NCBI RefSeq assembly: GCF_002240225.1
Contig: NZ_CP022584.1
Location: 4,120,094-4,184,093, forward strand
Source of the DNA: Paenibacillus physcomitrellae
GTDB taxonomy: Bacteria; Bacillota; Bacilli; Paenibacillales; Paenibacillaceae
Direction of reading: 5' to 3'
DNA: 64,000 bases
Shown: in pieces, positions 51,140-61,908 of the stretch
Numbering within the stretch: the stretch's first letter is position 1
Layout of the letters: the number at the start of each line of letters is the position of its first letter
Translations under genes and position numbers: made by a program
Notes under the pieces: model-generated
Seen by the model: the letters and a program-made list of their open reading frames with translations, nothing else
Told to the model about the DNA's origin: nothing
Databases searched by the model: none

Positions 51140-52444
51140 TTACATCTCCACTGCGCTGCGTGCATCTGCCGGCGAAGATTTACGGAACATAAAGAAATAC
51201 ATAAGAGAAGCCGCGACATAGAGGCAGCCCGTGATGCTGAACGTGATCGCGTAACCCCAATAGCTGCCGTAACCCGTAACAAGCCGGGATTGAACGGGGC
51301 CCATAGTGGCCCAGCCCAGCATAAAGGCTGTTTGGGTGAGAGAATTCGCTATACCGCGCCGTTTGTCGGCGATCCGGTCGATCATGATCGAGGACTGAAT
51401 CGGATTAGCCGCGTTCATCAGCGCCTGCCGGAAGAGGAAGCTTACCGCCGCTAAGACAAACCAATGCGTGAAACCCGTCAGCAGCAGGAAGGGCAGGGAT
51501 AACATTTGGAAAATGACGACCGCTTTGACCTGACCGACCTTCCTCGCGAGTGTAGGGCCGATCAGCATGGATACGATTGTCATTACCTGGCCAAGTGAGA
51601 TCAATATGCCCATCAGAGACAATGAAGCCGAGAAACGGTTTGTAAAATAAAGGTTCAGGTAAGGAACCACCAGCCCTGAGCCAAAGCCGATCAGCAGCTG
51701 GGCGATGACAAATTTGCCGATCGTTTTGAACTCGGCGGCCGTCTCGCGCGGCTGATCTGATTCATCGGTATTGGATTTTACGGACTCATGTGACTTTAGC
51801 TCTTCTCCAGCATCTGCGGAAGCTTGTCCTTTGGCAGAAAGCTCGCGTACAAACAGCATTGGAATGAAAGCGGCAAAGGTGGCGCTTCCGCCCAAGGCGA
51901 GTACGGTTTGCAGACTGGCCAGCGTGCTGAAACCCGCTGCCTGCAGCCCATCCGCCAGCAGTCCGCCGCCCATGCTGCCGATGACCTGTGAGGCCAGCAC
52001 CAGGGAAGAGAAGTAACTGAACATGCGTAGGCGCTCTTTGGGTTTCACGTTTTCTGCCAGAAACGGAATAGACAGTACCTGGAAGAAAGAAGCGAACAAG
52101 CCGGTGAACACAGCCAGTCCGATCAGGCCGGATTCGCCGGATACAAAGGAGCGGAGCAGGAAGGCGGCACCGCTGAACATAGCGCCGACAATCAAAATTT
52201 TCTTGCGGCTGGCCCGGTCGCCCCAGAGACCGATCGGAATGAACAGCAAGGCGGTGGCAAGTGACTGAATGCTGACGACCCGGCCGTTCATTGCATCGTT
52301 GTAACCCAGTTCTTGTATGTATAAATTATAGAGAACACCAAACATCCCGGTGCCGATTTGATATAAAATATTGGCAAGGAAAAACAATTTGATATTGCCG
52401 GACCATTTATTCAGTTCCCATCTGGCTGTTTGGATAAAACCCAT
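51140..52444 (-). CDS. MFS transporter
   Basis: The 434-aa membrane protein has 12 hydrophobic segments and the MFS A-motif region LWGDRASRKKILIVGA between helices 2 and 3. A charged central loop (about 195-225, GQASADAGEELKSHESVKSNTDES) separates the two halves. GGAGG lies upstream of the ATG. The substrate is unknown; the sequence does not show a specific drug-exporter signature. Confidence 0.9.
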   Translation of the reverse strand: MGFIQTARWELNKWSGNIKLFFLANILYQIGTGMFGVLYNLYIQELGYNDAMNGRVVSIQSLATALLFIPIGLWGDRASRKKILIVGAMFSGAAFLLRSFVSGESGLIGLAVFTGLFASFFQVLSIPFLAENVKPKERLRMFSYFSSLVLASQVIGSMGGGLLADGLQAAGFSTLASLQTVLALGGSATFAAFIPMLFVRELSAKGQASADAGEELKSHESVKSNTDESDQPRETAAEFKTIGKFVIAQLLIGFGSGLVVPYLNLYFTNRFSASLSLMGILISLGQVMTIVSMLIGPTLARKVGQVKAVVIFQMLSLPFLLLTGFTHWFVLAAVSFLFRQALMNAANPIQSSIMIDRIADKRRGIANSLTQTAFMLGWATMGPVQSRLVTGYGSYWGYAITFSITGCLYVAASLMYFFMFRKSSPADARSAVEM

Positions 52445-52546
52445 TTAGGTGCGCACCTCCGGTTGTTAGCAGCCTTACTATTCTATCATGGTAAAGCCTG
52501 CGGAAGGAACCGTTATTTTGACTGAAATCAGGGGAGAGATCCGTAT

Positions 52547-53587
52547 ATGAATGAAGAGAAGCAGCAGCCGGAGCTTTCGGGCCTCCGGGAACAAAAGAAG
52601 ATTGAAACCGCGACCTTCGCGGGAGGGTGCTTCTGGTGTATGGTTAAACCGTTTGATCAGCTGCCCGGCGTTATTTCGATTGTATCGGGCTATACGGGCG
52701 GTTATACGGACAACCCGACCTATGAAGAAGTGGGCATGGAAACAACCGGTCACGCGGAAGCCGTACAGATTACCTATGATCCTGAAATTTTCCCCTATGA
52801 ACGGCTGCTCGACATTTATTGGCAGCTCATCGATCCTACGGACAGCGGCGGGCAATTTATGGACAGGGGCGCTTCCTACCGGTCAGCGATTTTTACGCAT
52901 AATGAAGAGCAGCGGCAGAAAGCCGAGGCGTCCAAACAGGCGCTGGAGGCCAGCGGACGTTTCAAGGGGAAGATTGTTACCGAAATCGTGCCGGCGGGTC
53001 CTTTTTACCGGGCGGAGGAGGTCCACCAGAATTACTACAACACCCATCGCAATGACTACAATCTTTATTATGAGGCATCAGGCCGGGTAGATTTCACCGA
53101 GAAGCATTGGCGCGGCAAAAAGGATTTAGAGCAGCTTCGCAAACAGTTGACCCCCCTGCAATATGAAGTAACCCAGCATGGCGCAAGCGAACCGGCGTAT
53201 GACAATGAATACTGGAACAACACCCGTGAGGGGATTTATGTAGATATTATCAACGGAGATCCGTTATTTAGCTCCCCGGATCAGTTGGAGGCGGAAACCG
53301 GAAGGCCAAGCTTCAGCCAGCCGCTTAACGAAGGTTTAGTCCGCAAGGAAGCCGACTACAGCGGCAGTCAGGTTAAGGTTGCGCTCAAGAGCCGGTTATC
53401 CGGCGCACATCTCGGTTATTTGCTGCGCAGCGAAACGTCGCCATCGGGTTTTCAGTATGAGGTAAACTCAGCTTCGCTGCGGTTTGTTCCGAAAGAAGAA
53501 CTCGAGCAGGCCGGCTACGGGGCGTATATCAGGCTTTTTTCAGCAATAGTTAACGGCCCAACGGCCCCAGAGGATGACCATCCTTGA
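52547..53587 (+). CDS. msrA: Methionine sulfoxide reductase MsrA fused to a degenerate MsrB domain
   Basis: Residues 20-188 form MsrA with the active-site GGCFWC (nucleophile Cys28), [15 protein letters not shown] and the Asp/Glu set of [16 protein letters not shown], so reduction of Met-S-sulfoxide is expected. Residues 197-330 align with MsrB ([40 protein letters not shown]). However, the catalytic Cys of RYCIN is Glu305 (codon 53459-53461), the HLGH motif is HLGY, and CGTGWPSF reads AETGRPSF. The MsrB half is therefore probably inactive and may have become structural or regulatory. Confidence 0.93.
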   Translation: MNEEKQQPELSGLREQKKIETATFAGGCFWCMVKPFDQLPGVISIVSGYTGGYTDNPTYEEVGMETTGHAEAVQITYDPEIFPYERLLDIYWQLIDPTDSGGQFMDRGASYRSAIFTHNEEQRQKAEASKQALEASGRFKGKIVTEIVPAGPFYRAEEVHQNYYNTHRNDYNLYYEASGRVDFTEKHWRGKKDLEQLRKQLTPLQYEVTQHGASEPAYDNEYWNNTREGIYVDIINGDPLFSSPDQLEAETGRPSFSQPLNEGLVRKEADYSGSQVKVALKSRLSGAHLGYLLRSETSPSGFQYEVNSASLRFVPKEELEQAGYGAYIRLFSAIVNGPTAPEDDHP

Positions 53588-53601
53588 ATTTCAATTCAGG
53601 T

Positions 53602-53934
53602 TTAACGCGCCTGCTCGAAATGAACGGAGATCAGCTCTTCGGACGAGGAATCAAAACGGACATACACATAAACCCCAAATTCACGGCCTTTTTTCCTCAG
53701 CCACAGCTTGAATCTTTCTTCACTGATGGTAGGAGAAATCGAATACCTCCCGATATGAAGATAATCGACTACCGAAGCTTCATATTTGCTTTGCGCCTGT
53801 TTGACAGCGATCTGTCCCCATTTGGCATAAGCAGGATCGTCAAAGTGAAGGGTCGAGGAGGCAATCGCAGCGGGCGCAAACAGATGCATGAACAACGTCA
53901 ATACCGATTGCCACAACAAAGTCGCCAAAGACAT
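53602..53934 (-). CDS. DUF3889 (YqzG/YhdC-like) secreted protein
   Basis: The 110-aa protein has a signal peptide (hydrophobic to about residue 22, APAAIASS cleavage region) and a DUF3889 domain: AKWGQIAVKQAQSKY, VVDYLHIGRYSISP and FKLWLRKKGREFGVYVYVRFD. Such proteins are small, exported and of unknown role in Bacillus relatives. AAGGAG is 10 nt before the ATG. It is convergent with msrA, with 14 nt between them. Confidence 0.82.
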   Translation of the reverse strand: MSLATLLWQSVLTLFMHLFAPAAIASSTLHFDDPAYAKWGQIAVKQAQSKYEASVVDYLHIGRYSISPTISEERFKLWLRKKGREFGVYVYVRFDSSSEELISVHFEQAR

Positions 53935-54035
53935 CCATTTCAGTCTCCTTTATTGAATCTTCCAATCGGACATAGGATGCCGTGAGAACGGCCTGTTTAT
54001 ACGGATGTTTTCTTTATTCTTGTAAAAAGATATAG

Positions 54036-54073
54036 AAAAAACGCCCGGTACCATTAAGACTCCGAGCGTTTTG
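54036..54073 (-). terminator. Terminator of the rhodanese gene
   Basis: AAAACGC and GCGTTTT pair, with an inner CCGG/CCGA region; TTTTTTCTAT follows on the minus strand. Confidence 0.75.
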
Positions 54074-54099
54074 TATAGGGTTCTCCTGCATTACGGCGT

Positions 54100-54480
54100 T
54101 TATTTGCGCTCCAGCTGCTCCATAGTTGTGAAATCTGCGATAATGTTCTCTGGTCCGCTGACGGTCTCTTTATCCCATACGAGCATTCCGCCTTCATAGT
54201 TAAGGATATGCTCGAAGCCCAGCTCCTGAAAGTAGCGGGCAACATTGAGGCTGCGCTGTCCGCTCCGGCAGACGAAGACATATTCGCGTTCTTTGTCCAT
54301 ATCATCCGCATACTCCGCAATTTCGCCCATCGGAATCAAAGGAACAGTCGGGATGTGGCCCGCTTCATACTCAAAAGGCTCTCTGACATCTATGACAATG
54401 GTTCCGCGTTCTTTATCCTCTAGAATCTGCTGCAGTTCATCTGCATCAATATGGGGTACCCCATAGATCATTTTGCTCAT
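54100..54480 (-). CDS. Rhodanese-like sulfurtransferase domain protein
   Basis: This single rhodanese domain (126 aa) has VIDVREPFEYEAGHIP, and the active-site loop VFVCRSGQRS with a catalytic Cys, followed by LNYEGGMLVWDKE. It can carry persulfide sulfur for sulfur transfer or detoxification. It stands alone, with a terminator downstream and a DnaA-box cluster upstream. Confidence 0.92.
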   Translation of the reverse strand: MSKMIYGVPHIDADELQQILEDKERGTIVIDVREPFEYEAGHIPTVPLIPMGEIAEYADDMDKEREYVFVCRSGQRSLNVARYFQELGFEHILNYEGGMLVWDKETVSGPENIIADFTTMEQLERK

Positions 54481-54594
54481 GATTTAATCCTCTCCTTATC
54501 CGCTATCCTTGTTTGAATTTTAACATTAGAGCGATGCCCCTTACAATTGGGCATCCTCCGGATCGTCTATAATAATTCTCATCGGCTGTCAAGA

Positions 54595-54853
54595 TGTGGA
54601 CAAGATTATCCACATTCCAGCATGATTCTGTGTGTAAATAAGATGAAAGCATACCCAGCAAGGGATTGTTTGAAACAGAAAACGGGTCCGTTTTTGCTGC
54701 GATTATCATGTGAAAACTGTGGATAATGTGCATAACTTAGTGGATAATATCCCCTTTTTTTTGAAAATGGTTGGTACAAGCGGGTTTCCAACCGTTTTAT
54801 TTTCCATTTTTCGCTGAATTGATCCCTGTATCTGGGGATAACTATGTGCACAA
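54595..54853. promoter_or_regulatory. DnaA-box cluster
   Basis: Three perfect DnaA boxes (TTATNCACA) occur: TTATCCACA at 54606-54614 (+), and its reverse at 54718-54726 and TTATGCACA reverse at 54727-54735 (minus, adjoining). Boxes with one mismatch are at 54595-54603, 54629-54637, 54739-54747, 54833-54841 and 54845-54853. They fill the 430-bp gap between the rhodanese gene and the end of the ABC-F gene; no gene is present. DnaA-box clusters near tsaD (gcp)/ydiF are known in B. subtilis, where they titrate DnaA. The true oriC should lie by dnaA-dnaN, not here. Confidence 0.75.
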
Positions 54854-54913
54854 ATTTGTTGTCACATCTATGAATTTATTGGCCCTTTTTTTCTCCGGCT
54901 TAAGCGGGATTAG

Positions 54914-56872
54914 TCACGCTTCGGCAAGCTGCTCCCATTCGGCATAAGCGTCGGCCAATCCGGCCTTATGTTTGTCGATCGTGGTTTGTCTTTCCTGAAC
55001 GGCCGTATAGTCCTGATAGACCTCCGGCAATGTCAGTTCATTTTCAAGCGTTTCGATCTCTTCCTCAAGTTTGGCAATGGAGGCTTCGAGCTGCTCCATG
55101 CGGCGCTGACGGTTCCGTTCTTCCCGTTTAGCCTGCTTGTCGGCTTCAAAGGAAGCGGCGCCCGTTTTGGTTTCGTTCAGCTCGGGAACGTCCTTTTTGC
55201 CTCCGGCGGCTTGTTTGGCGGCCGCATTCGCTGCCTGCTCGGCGGCAATTTCGGCAAGCTCCAGCTTCTTCTCGACATAGTCGTCATAATTTCCTAGGAA
55301 ATGTCTGGCTCCTTCCGGGTGCAGCTCAATGACCCGTTCGGCCATTTTATTCAGGAAATAACGGTCATGGGAGATAAACAGCAGCGTTCCATCATAGTCA
55401 AGCAAGGCCGATTCCAGCACTTCCTTGCTGTACAAGTCCAGGTGGTTGGTCGGTTCGTCCAAAATAAGCACATTGGCTTTCAGCAGCATCAGCTTGGCTA
55501 GCGCAACACGGGCTTTCTCACCGCCGCTCAGACTGGAGACCCGTTTCTGCACGTCATCCCCGCTAAACAGGAAGTTGCCGAGAATGGTACGAATCCGGGC
55601 TTCTTCTACATGGGGATAAGCGCTCCACAGCTCTTCCAATACGGTATTCGTGCCGGTCAGATGAGTTTGCTCCTGATCGTAATAGCCGATCCGGATTTTG
55701 GTGCCCCAATTGATTTTGCCGGCTGTCGGCTTCAAATCTCCGGTCAGAATTTTGAGCAGTGTTGATTTGCCGATCCCGTTCGGGCCGATCAAAGCGGCGG
55801 TTTCGCCGCGGCGCAGCTCGAAGGAGACATTTTTAAAGAGCGGATGGTCTTGATCGAACGCATAAGACAGCTGATCGACCTGCAGCACTTCGCGGCCGGA
55901 CATAATTTCGGCTTCAAAAGAGAAGTTGGCCCGTTTCAAATCGCCAAGCGGTTTGTCCATAACATCCATTTTGTCGAGCATTTTCCGGCGGCTTTGCGCT
56001 CTTTTGGTTGTTGAGGCTCTAACGATGTTCTTCTGGATGAACTCCTCCATGCGGGCAATTTCGTCCTGCTGTTTCTCATATTGCTTCATCGCACTTTCGT
56101 ATTCGGCGTCCTTCAGCTCGGCATAACGGCTGTAATTGCCCGTATAACGTTTGGATTGATGGCGTTCGATTTCAACGATCGACGTGACAAGCCGGTCCAG
56201 GAAATAACGGTCGTGAGACACGACGAGCAAAGCGCCGGAATAAGCGCGAAGATAATCTTCCAGCCAGGTCAGCGTTTCGATGTCCAGGTGGTTGGTCGGT
56301 TCGTCGAGCATCAGCACATCGGGGGCCTGCAGCAGAATCCGGGCCAGAGCCAAGCGGGTCTTCTGCCCACCGCTAAGCGTGGCGATCGGCGTATCTTGCG
56401 GGAATTCGCTGAATCCCATCCCGTGCAGCACGCTGCGGATTCGAGTCTCGATCTCGTAGCCGCCCAGATCCTTAAAGCGGTCCGAGTTATGAGCATAACG
56501 CTCCAGCAGGTCCTGATAGCTTTTATCTTCATGATTGGCAGCCGGGTCGGCAATTTGATGCTCCATCCGCCGCAGCTCTGCCTCCATCTCCAGCAGGGGG
56601 GCGAAGACGTGCAGCATCTCTTCCCACAGCGTTTTGTCGGAAGCGAGGCCGCTGTTCTGGGCCAAATAACCAAGTGTTGTTTCTTTAGCTTTAAAAATCT
56701 GCCCGCCGTCATAAGACATCTCGCCGGCGAGAATTTTGAGCAGCGTAGATTTGCCTGCGCCGTTTACACCGACAAGGCCGATCCGCTCGCGCTCCTGAAT
56801 TTGAAGGCTGATGCCTTCAAGAATGGGTGTTACTCCATAGAGCTTCGTAATATTTGAGGCTTGAAGCAGCAT
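54914..56872 (-). CDS. ABC-F family ATPase (YdiF-like ribosome-associated)
   Basis: The 652-aa soluble protein has two ABC domains. Walker A motifs are GVNGAGKST and GPNGIGKST, signatures LSGGQKTRLALARIL and LSGGEKARVALAKLM, and Walker B LMLDEPTNHLD and LILDEPTNHLD. A linker (P-site tRNA interaction motif) joins them, and a C-terminal coiled coil (about 570-650, EERNRQRRMEQLEASIAKLEEEIE) ends the chain. ABC-F proteins act on stalled or drug-bound ribosomes. In B. subtilis this gene (ydiF) follows tsaD; here it is inverted. The start at 56872 (LLQASNITKLYG) is typical; an ATG at 56884 abuts GGAGG. Confidence 0.93.
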   Translation of the reverse strand: MLLQASNITKLYGVTPILEGISLQIQERERIGLVGVNGAGKSTLLKILAGEMSYDGGQIFKAKETTLGYLAQNSGLASDKTLWEEMLHVFAPLLEMEAELRRMEHQIADPAANHEDKSYQDLLERYAHNSDRFKDLGGYEIETRIRSVLHGMGFSEFPQDTPIATLSGGQKTRLALARILLQAPDVLMLDEPTNHLDIETLTWLEDYLRAYSGALLVVSHDRYFLDRLVTSIVEIERHQSKRYTGNYSRYAELKDAEYESAMKQYEKQQDEIARMEEFIQKNIVRASTTKRAQSRRKMLDKMDVMDKPLGDLKRANFSFEAEIMSGREVLQVDQLSYAFDQDHPLFKNVSFELRRGETAALIGPNGIGKSTLLKILTGDLKPTAGKINWGTKIRIGYYDQEQTHLTGTNTVLEELWSAYPHVEEARIRTILGNFLFSGDDVQKRVSSLSGGEKARVALAKLMLLKANVLILDEPTNHLDLYSKEVLESALLDYDGTLLFISHDRYFLNKMAERVIELHPEGARHFLGNYDDYVEKKLELAEIAAEQAANAAAKQAAGGKKDVPELNETKTGAASFEADKQAKREERNRQRRMEQLEASIAKLEEEIETLENELTLPEVYQDYTAVQERQTTIDKHKAGLADAYAEWEQLAEA

Positions 56873-57125
56873 AATAACAAACATCCTCCATCTTTATAAT
56901 GAACCGCTCGCATGGGCGGCAGTCAGGACACATATACTTTTTCAGTTTAACCGAAACCGGCTCCGATTGCACCGGAAAGAGAGGTTTGAATTGTTTTTGA
57001 CCAGGCTTGCGGGAAGCCGCAGGGCTTGTTTTCATTTTCATGGAACAATGATAAACTAACTAATAGAACTGATATTTCGTTTATGTCAACGGGATTGAGT
57101 ATTTTGTCCTGAAAGGTTAAGCCAT

Positions 57126-57764
57126 ATGGATCTGAAAGAAAAGAAACGTTTGCTCAGACAAGAGGCGGCGGCTAAACGGGCTTCGCTCGGAGAAACCGAA
57201 CGCAGGATGTTGTCCGAATCTGCCTGCAGGCTTGCCGAGGATGAAGTGCTTGCGCCGCTTCGCCGGAGCCGGCCGGGGCAAAAGCTTACGCTGTTCAGCT
57301 ATTTGTCTTTCAAGGATGAGCTTTCTACAAGGTCTCTTGTGGACAGCTGCCTGGGGAAAGGCGACACCGTGCTTGTGCCCAGAATTACAAAGGGCGGGAT
57401 GCTGGCTGTCCACCGTTTTGAGGACTGGTCCTCGCTGAAGCCGGGAGTCTGGGGCATTTCCGAACCGGCTGCGGATAGTCCGGTCTGGCCGGAGGAACGG
57501 TACGGCGAAATCGATGTGGTGATCGTCCCGGGGCTGGTCTATGATCTGCACGGAGGACGGATTGGTTACGGCGGCGGTTATTATGACCGTTTCACGCAGC
57601 GCTTGAAGCAGACGGCGGGCGGGGGAGCGGGACGAACGTTATTCGCTTCATTGCTGTTTGAAGAGCAGCTTGCCCAGCAGGTACCGGCCCAAGCGCATGA
57701 TTTGAGATTGGACGTTCTGATTACGCCAGCGAACGTATTTTACATAAATAAGGATGATGTTTAA
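57126..57764 (+). CDS. 5-formyltetrahydrofolate cyclo-ligase
   Basis: The 212-aa enzyme converts 5-formyl-THF to 5,10-methenyl-THF with ATP. It has the N-terminal [13 protein letters not shown] (ATP/phosphate binding), [22 protein letters not shown] (family signature, residues about 137-158) and ITPANVF near the end. It opens an operon with moaC, mogA and tatC. Confidence 0.92.
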   Translation: MDLKEKKRLLRQEAAAKRASLGETERRMLSESACRLAEDEVLAPLRRSRPGQKLTLFSYLSFKDELSTRSLVDSCLGKGDTVLVPRITKGGMLAVHRFEDWSSLKPGVWGISEPAADSPVWPEERYGEIDVVIVPGLVYDLHGGRIGYGGGYYDRFTQRLKQTAGGGAGRTLFASLLFEEQLAQQVPAQAHDLRLDVLITPANVFYINKDDV

Positions 57765-57765
57765 G

Positions 57766-58251
57766 ATGGAACAACCAGGAAGCGGCATGACCCACTTTAA
57801 TGAGCAGGGCAGGGCTAAAATGGTAGACGTCTCCGGCAAGGAAGTTACCTTCAGAACTGCCGTAGCGGTTACGACCGTTACGATGCTGCCTTCAACGCTG
57901 GCGGCAATCCGGCAAGGCAATATTCATAAAGGCGATGTGCTGGCCGTGGCCCAGATCGCCGGCATCCAGGGCGCGAAGCGGACCTCGGACTGGATTCCGA
58001 TGTGCCATCCGCTGCCGCTGACCGGAGTGAACATTACTTTCTCCGATAACGGCCATGATCAGCTTTATATTGAAGCTTCCGTCAAGACGGAAGGGCGCAC
58101 AGGCGTAGAGATGGAGGCGTTGACAGCCGTTTCCGCGGCGGCGCTTACGGTTTACGACATGTGCAAGGCGCTTCAGAAGGACATGGTTATCGGTCCTACC
58201 GAATTAAAGTCCAAACAGGGCGGTAAAAGCGGAGACTACCATAAGAGTTAA
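57766..58251 (+). CDS. moaC: Cyclic pyranopterin monophosphate synthase MoaC
   Basis: The 161-aa enzyme forms cPMP in molybdenum cofactor synthesis, acting after MoaA. Conserved blocks are [18 protein letters not shown]-like ([15 protein letters not shown]), [21 protein letters not shown] and [22 protein letters not shown] (catalytic Asp and Lys region, KALQKDM). The ATG at 57766 is 1 nt after the previous stop; upstream in-frame ATGs at 57754/57757 abut the AAGG. No moaA is in the window. Confidence 0.93.
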   Translation: MEQPGSGMTHFNEQGRAKMVDVSGKEVTFRTAVAVTTVTMLPSTLAAIRQGNIHKGDVLAVAQIAGIQGAKRTSDWIPMCHPLPLTGVNITFSDNGHDQLYIEASVKTEGRTGVEMEALTAVSAAALTVYDMCKALQKDMVIGPTELKSKQGGKSGDYHKS

Positions 58252-58309
58252 TCAAACATAAAGAGTTAGTGTTCCAAGTGAGTTCCTAATGCGGATGGAG
58301 GATAACTTT

Positions 58310-58798
58310 ATGGAGAAGTGGAAAACAGCCATCCTCACGGCCAGCGACAAAGGCTCCCGGGGAGATCGGGAGGATACGAGCGCCCAGGTAATTCGGGAAC
58401 TGGTCGAAGAGGAATTGAACGGTGAAATTATTGAATACCGGATTGTTCCGGACGAAGAAGATGAAATTATCGCCGCACTTATTGAAATGACCGATTATTT
58501 TCAGGCCAATCTGGTTTTGACGACCGGCGGGACCGAGCTTGCTGCAAGAGATGTTACGCCGGAGGCAACCCGTCGCGTCATTGAACGTGAAGTTCCAGGG
58601 ATGGCGGAAGCGATGCGGGCGGGGGCGATGAAGAAAAATCCCGCTGCCATGCTGTTCAGAGGCGTGGTCGGGATTCGCGGCAGAACGCTGATCGTCAACC
58701 TGCCGGGCACCCCGAAAGGGGTTCATGAAAATTTGGCCGCCATTATGGAAGAGCTTCCGGAGGCTCTGCTGATGGTGACGGGGCAGTTCCGTCTATAG
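58310..58798 (+). CDS. mogA: Molybdenum cofactor biosynthesis MogA/MoaB family
   Basis: The 162-aa protein carries the MoCF-type motifs TASDKGSRGDREDTSAQVI, LVLTTGGTELAARDVTPEAT, VGIRGRTLIVNLPGTPKGVHENL. It adenylates molybdopterin or is its MoaB counterpart. GGAGG lies 8 nt before ATG 58310. It follows moaC, so a functional pair for molybdenum cofactor is likely, in line with modAB at the other end of the window. Confidence 0.9.
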   Translation: MEKWKTAILTASDKGSRGDREDTSAQVIRELVEEELNGEIIEYRIVPDEEDEIIAALIEMTDYFQANLVLTTGGTELAARDVTPEATRRVIEREVPGMAEAMRAGAMKKNPAAMLFRGVVGIRGRTLIVNLPGTPKGVHENLAAIMEELPEALLMVTGQFRL

Positions 58799-58829
58799 TT
58801 GAAAGATAAGGCCGTAGAAGGAGGAGCGC

Positions 58830-59585
58830 ATGAGCGAATCATCGACATCCAAAACGATGAGCATGACCAGTCACCTCATGGAACTCCGCAAACGTCTGCT
58901 AGCCGTGCTGCTTGTATTTGGACTTGTGCTGATCGGCGGTTTTCTGGCGGCTGAACCGATCTACCATTATCTAACGACCAGAGGCAGCGGCGGAGTATTT
59001 GTGCGTCTGAATGCTTTTTCCTTTTGGGACGGAGTCGGCATTTACATGAAAATTGCACTGACCGTCGCTTTTGGCATTACTTTGCCTTTTACCTTCTATC
59101 AGCTGTGGGCTTTTGTAAGCCCCGGCCTGAAGGCGGAGGAGCGGAGAGCAACGCTGAAGTACATTCCGTTTGCCTTTCTAAGTTTTGTAGGCGGAGCTGC
59201 GTTTGGTTATTACGCGGTTTTTCCGCTTGCGATTCATTTCACCTCTGATTTAAACAAGGAATTGGGACTGGTGGAAACCTACGGGGCGGCCGATTATTTC
59301 CGGTTTCTTACGAACATTGTAGTGCCGGTGTCGCTGGTGTTCGAGCTGCCGCTTATGGTCTTGTTTCTGACACACCTGCGTCTGGTGAATCCGCCAAAAC
59401 TCCGCAAGATGCGGAAGATGGCTTACTTCGCCCTTGTAGTCGCTTCTGCGGCGATTACGCCTCCCGATTTCATCTCGGCGTTCATTGTATTGATTCCACT
59501 GCTGCTGCTCTATGAATTCAGCATCGTGTTGTCCGCACGGGTATACCGGAAGCAGAATCAAGGAGAAGGAGAAACAAAGGAATAA
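58830..59585 (+). CDS. tatC: Twin-arginine translocase subunit TatC
   Basis: This 251-aa membrane protein has six helices and the TatC marks HLMELRKRLLAVLLVF, the conserved Glu in TFYQLWAFVSPGLKAEE, and SLVFELPLMVLFL. It binds the twin-arginine signal peptide. GAAGGAGGAGC precedes the ATG. In B. subtilis tatAy is directly upstream of tatCy; here mogA is upstream and tatA is elsewhere. A hairpin with a T run follows. Confidence 0.94.
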   Translation: MSESSTSKTMSMTSHLMELRKRLLAVLLVFGLVLIGGFLAAEPIYHYLTTRGSGGVFVRLNAFSFWDGVGIYMKIALTVAFGITLPFTFYQLWAFVSPGLKAEERRATLKYIPFAFLSFVGGAAFGYYAVFPLAIHFTSDLNKELGLVETYGAADYFRFLTNIVVPVSLVFELPLMVLFLTHLRLVNPPKLRKMRKMAYFALVVASAAITPPDFISAFIVLIPLLLLYEFSIVLSARVYRKQNQGEGETKE

Positions 59586-59594
59586 GTTTATAGT

Positions 59595-59671
59595 CCGTTT
59601 GGGTACAAACCTGGAATATCTTCTTTCTCACAAGGATAGAATGAATAGGGAATGTCCAAACGGCTTTTTTT
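59595..59671 (+). terminator. Terminator of the folate/molybdenum/tatC operon
   Basis: CCGTTTGG (59595-59602) pairs with CCAAACGG (59656-59663) across a long loop and is followed by CTTTTTTT. Confidence 0.6.
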
Positions 59672-59708
59672 ATGTGAAAAGTTATGCTGAAAAAGTTGTA
59701 CAAAGGAC

Positions 59709-59737
59709 TTGAAAAATGCCATTACTTTGAGTATCAT
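59709..59737 (+). promoter_or_regulatory. Sigma-A promoter of groES-groEL
   Basis: TTGAAA (59709-59714) and TATCAT (59732-59737) have a 17-bp spacer. A CIRCE element begins 12 bp after the -10. Confidence 0.8.
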
Positions 59738-59748
59738 AAACAGTGTTG

Positions 59749-59775
59749 TTAGCACTAACTAAGGTTGAGTGCTAA
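59749..59775. promoter_or_regulatory. CIRCE element (HrcA operator)
   Basis: TTAGCACTA, nine bases and GAGTGCTAA match the CIRCE consensus TTAGCACTC-N9-GAGTGCTAA except for one base. HrcA repression of groESL under non-stress conditions is expected. Confidence 0.93.
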
Positions 59776-59837
59776 TACATAAGAACAATCACATTTAAAC
59801 TCAAATCTAACATAATTTCGAAGGAGGCTATTTTTTC

Positions 59838-60119
59838 ATGATCAGACCTTTAGGTGAACGCGTATTGGTGGAAGCTATTGAACAAAGCGAAACTACTGCA
59901 TCCGGGATCGTGCTTCCGGACACATCCAAAGAGAAGCCGCAAGAAGGCAAAATTGTTGCTGTAGGCAGCGGCACGCTGAAAGACGGCGTTCGTGTTCCTT
60001 TGGAAGTTCAAGTTGGCGACGTGGTGATCTTCTCCAAATATGCCGGCACAGAAGTGAAATACGAAGGCAAAGAATATTTGATTATGAAAGAAAGCGACAT
60101 TCAAGCTATCGTTGAATAA
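59838..60119 (+). CDS. groES: Co-chaperonin GroES
   Basis: The 93-aa cap protein starts [34 protein letters not shown] (mobile loop included) and ends [10 protein letters not shown], as usual. GAAGGAGG precedes the ATG. It is co-transcribed with groEL. Confidence 0.97.
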   Translation: MIRPLGERVLVEAIEQSETTASGIVLPDTSKEKPQEGKIVAVGSGTLKDGVRVPLEVQVGDVVIFSKYAGTEVKYEGKEYLIMKESDIQAIVE

Positions 60120-60196
60120 TAGACCCGCACCAAATCGAAAGACAGATTGTCTGAAATGAACAACTATAACAATCGATAATTGGGAGGTTTTCTTAA

Positions 60197-61846
<1,650 letters not shown>

Positions 61847-61868
61847 TTAATCTCTACCTAAAGGTTTT

Positions 61869-61908
61869 AACCCACTTCTTAATTGTTAAATTAGGAAGTG
61901 GGTTTTTT
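61869..61908 (+). terminator. Terminator of groESL
   Basis: AACCCACTTC (61869-61878) and GAAGTGGGTT (61894-61903) form a stem with a partly paired A/T-rich loop and end in TTTTTT. The hairpin lies inside the segment flanked by the groEL-end repeats, so it came with that segment. Confidence 0.85.

Noticed and set aside
54481-54913. Chromosomal origin of replication
   Set aside because: DnaA boxes are present, but there is no dnaA, dnaN or rpmH nearby and no clear unwinding element; a titration or regulatory cluster fits better.
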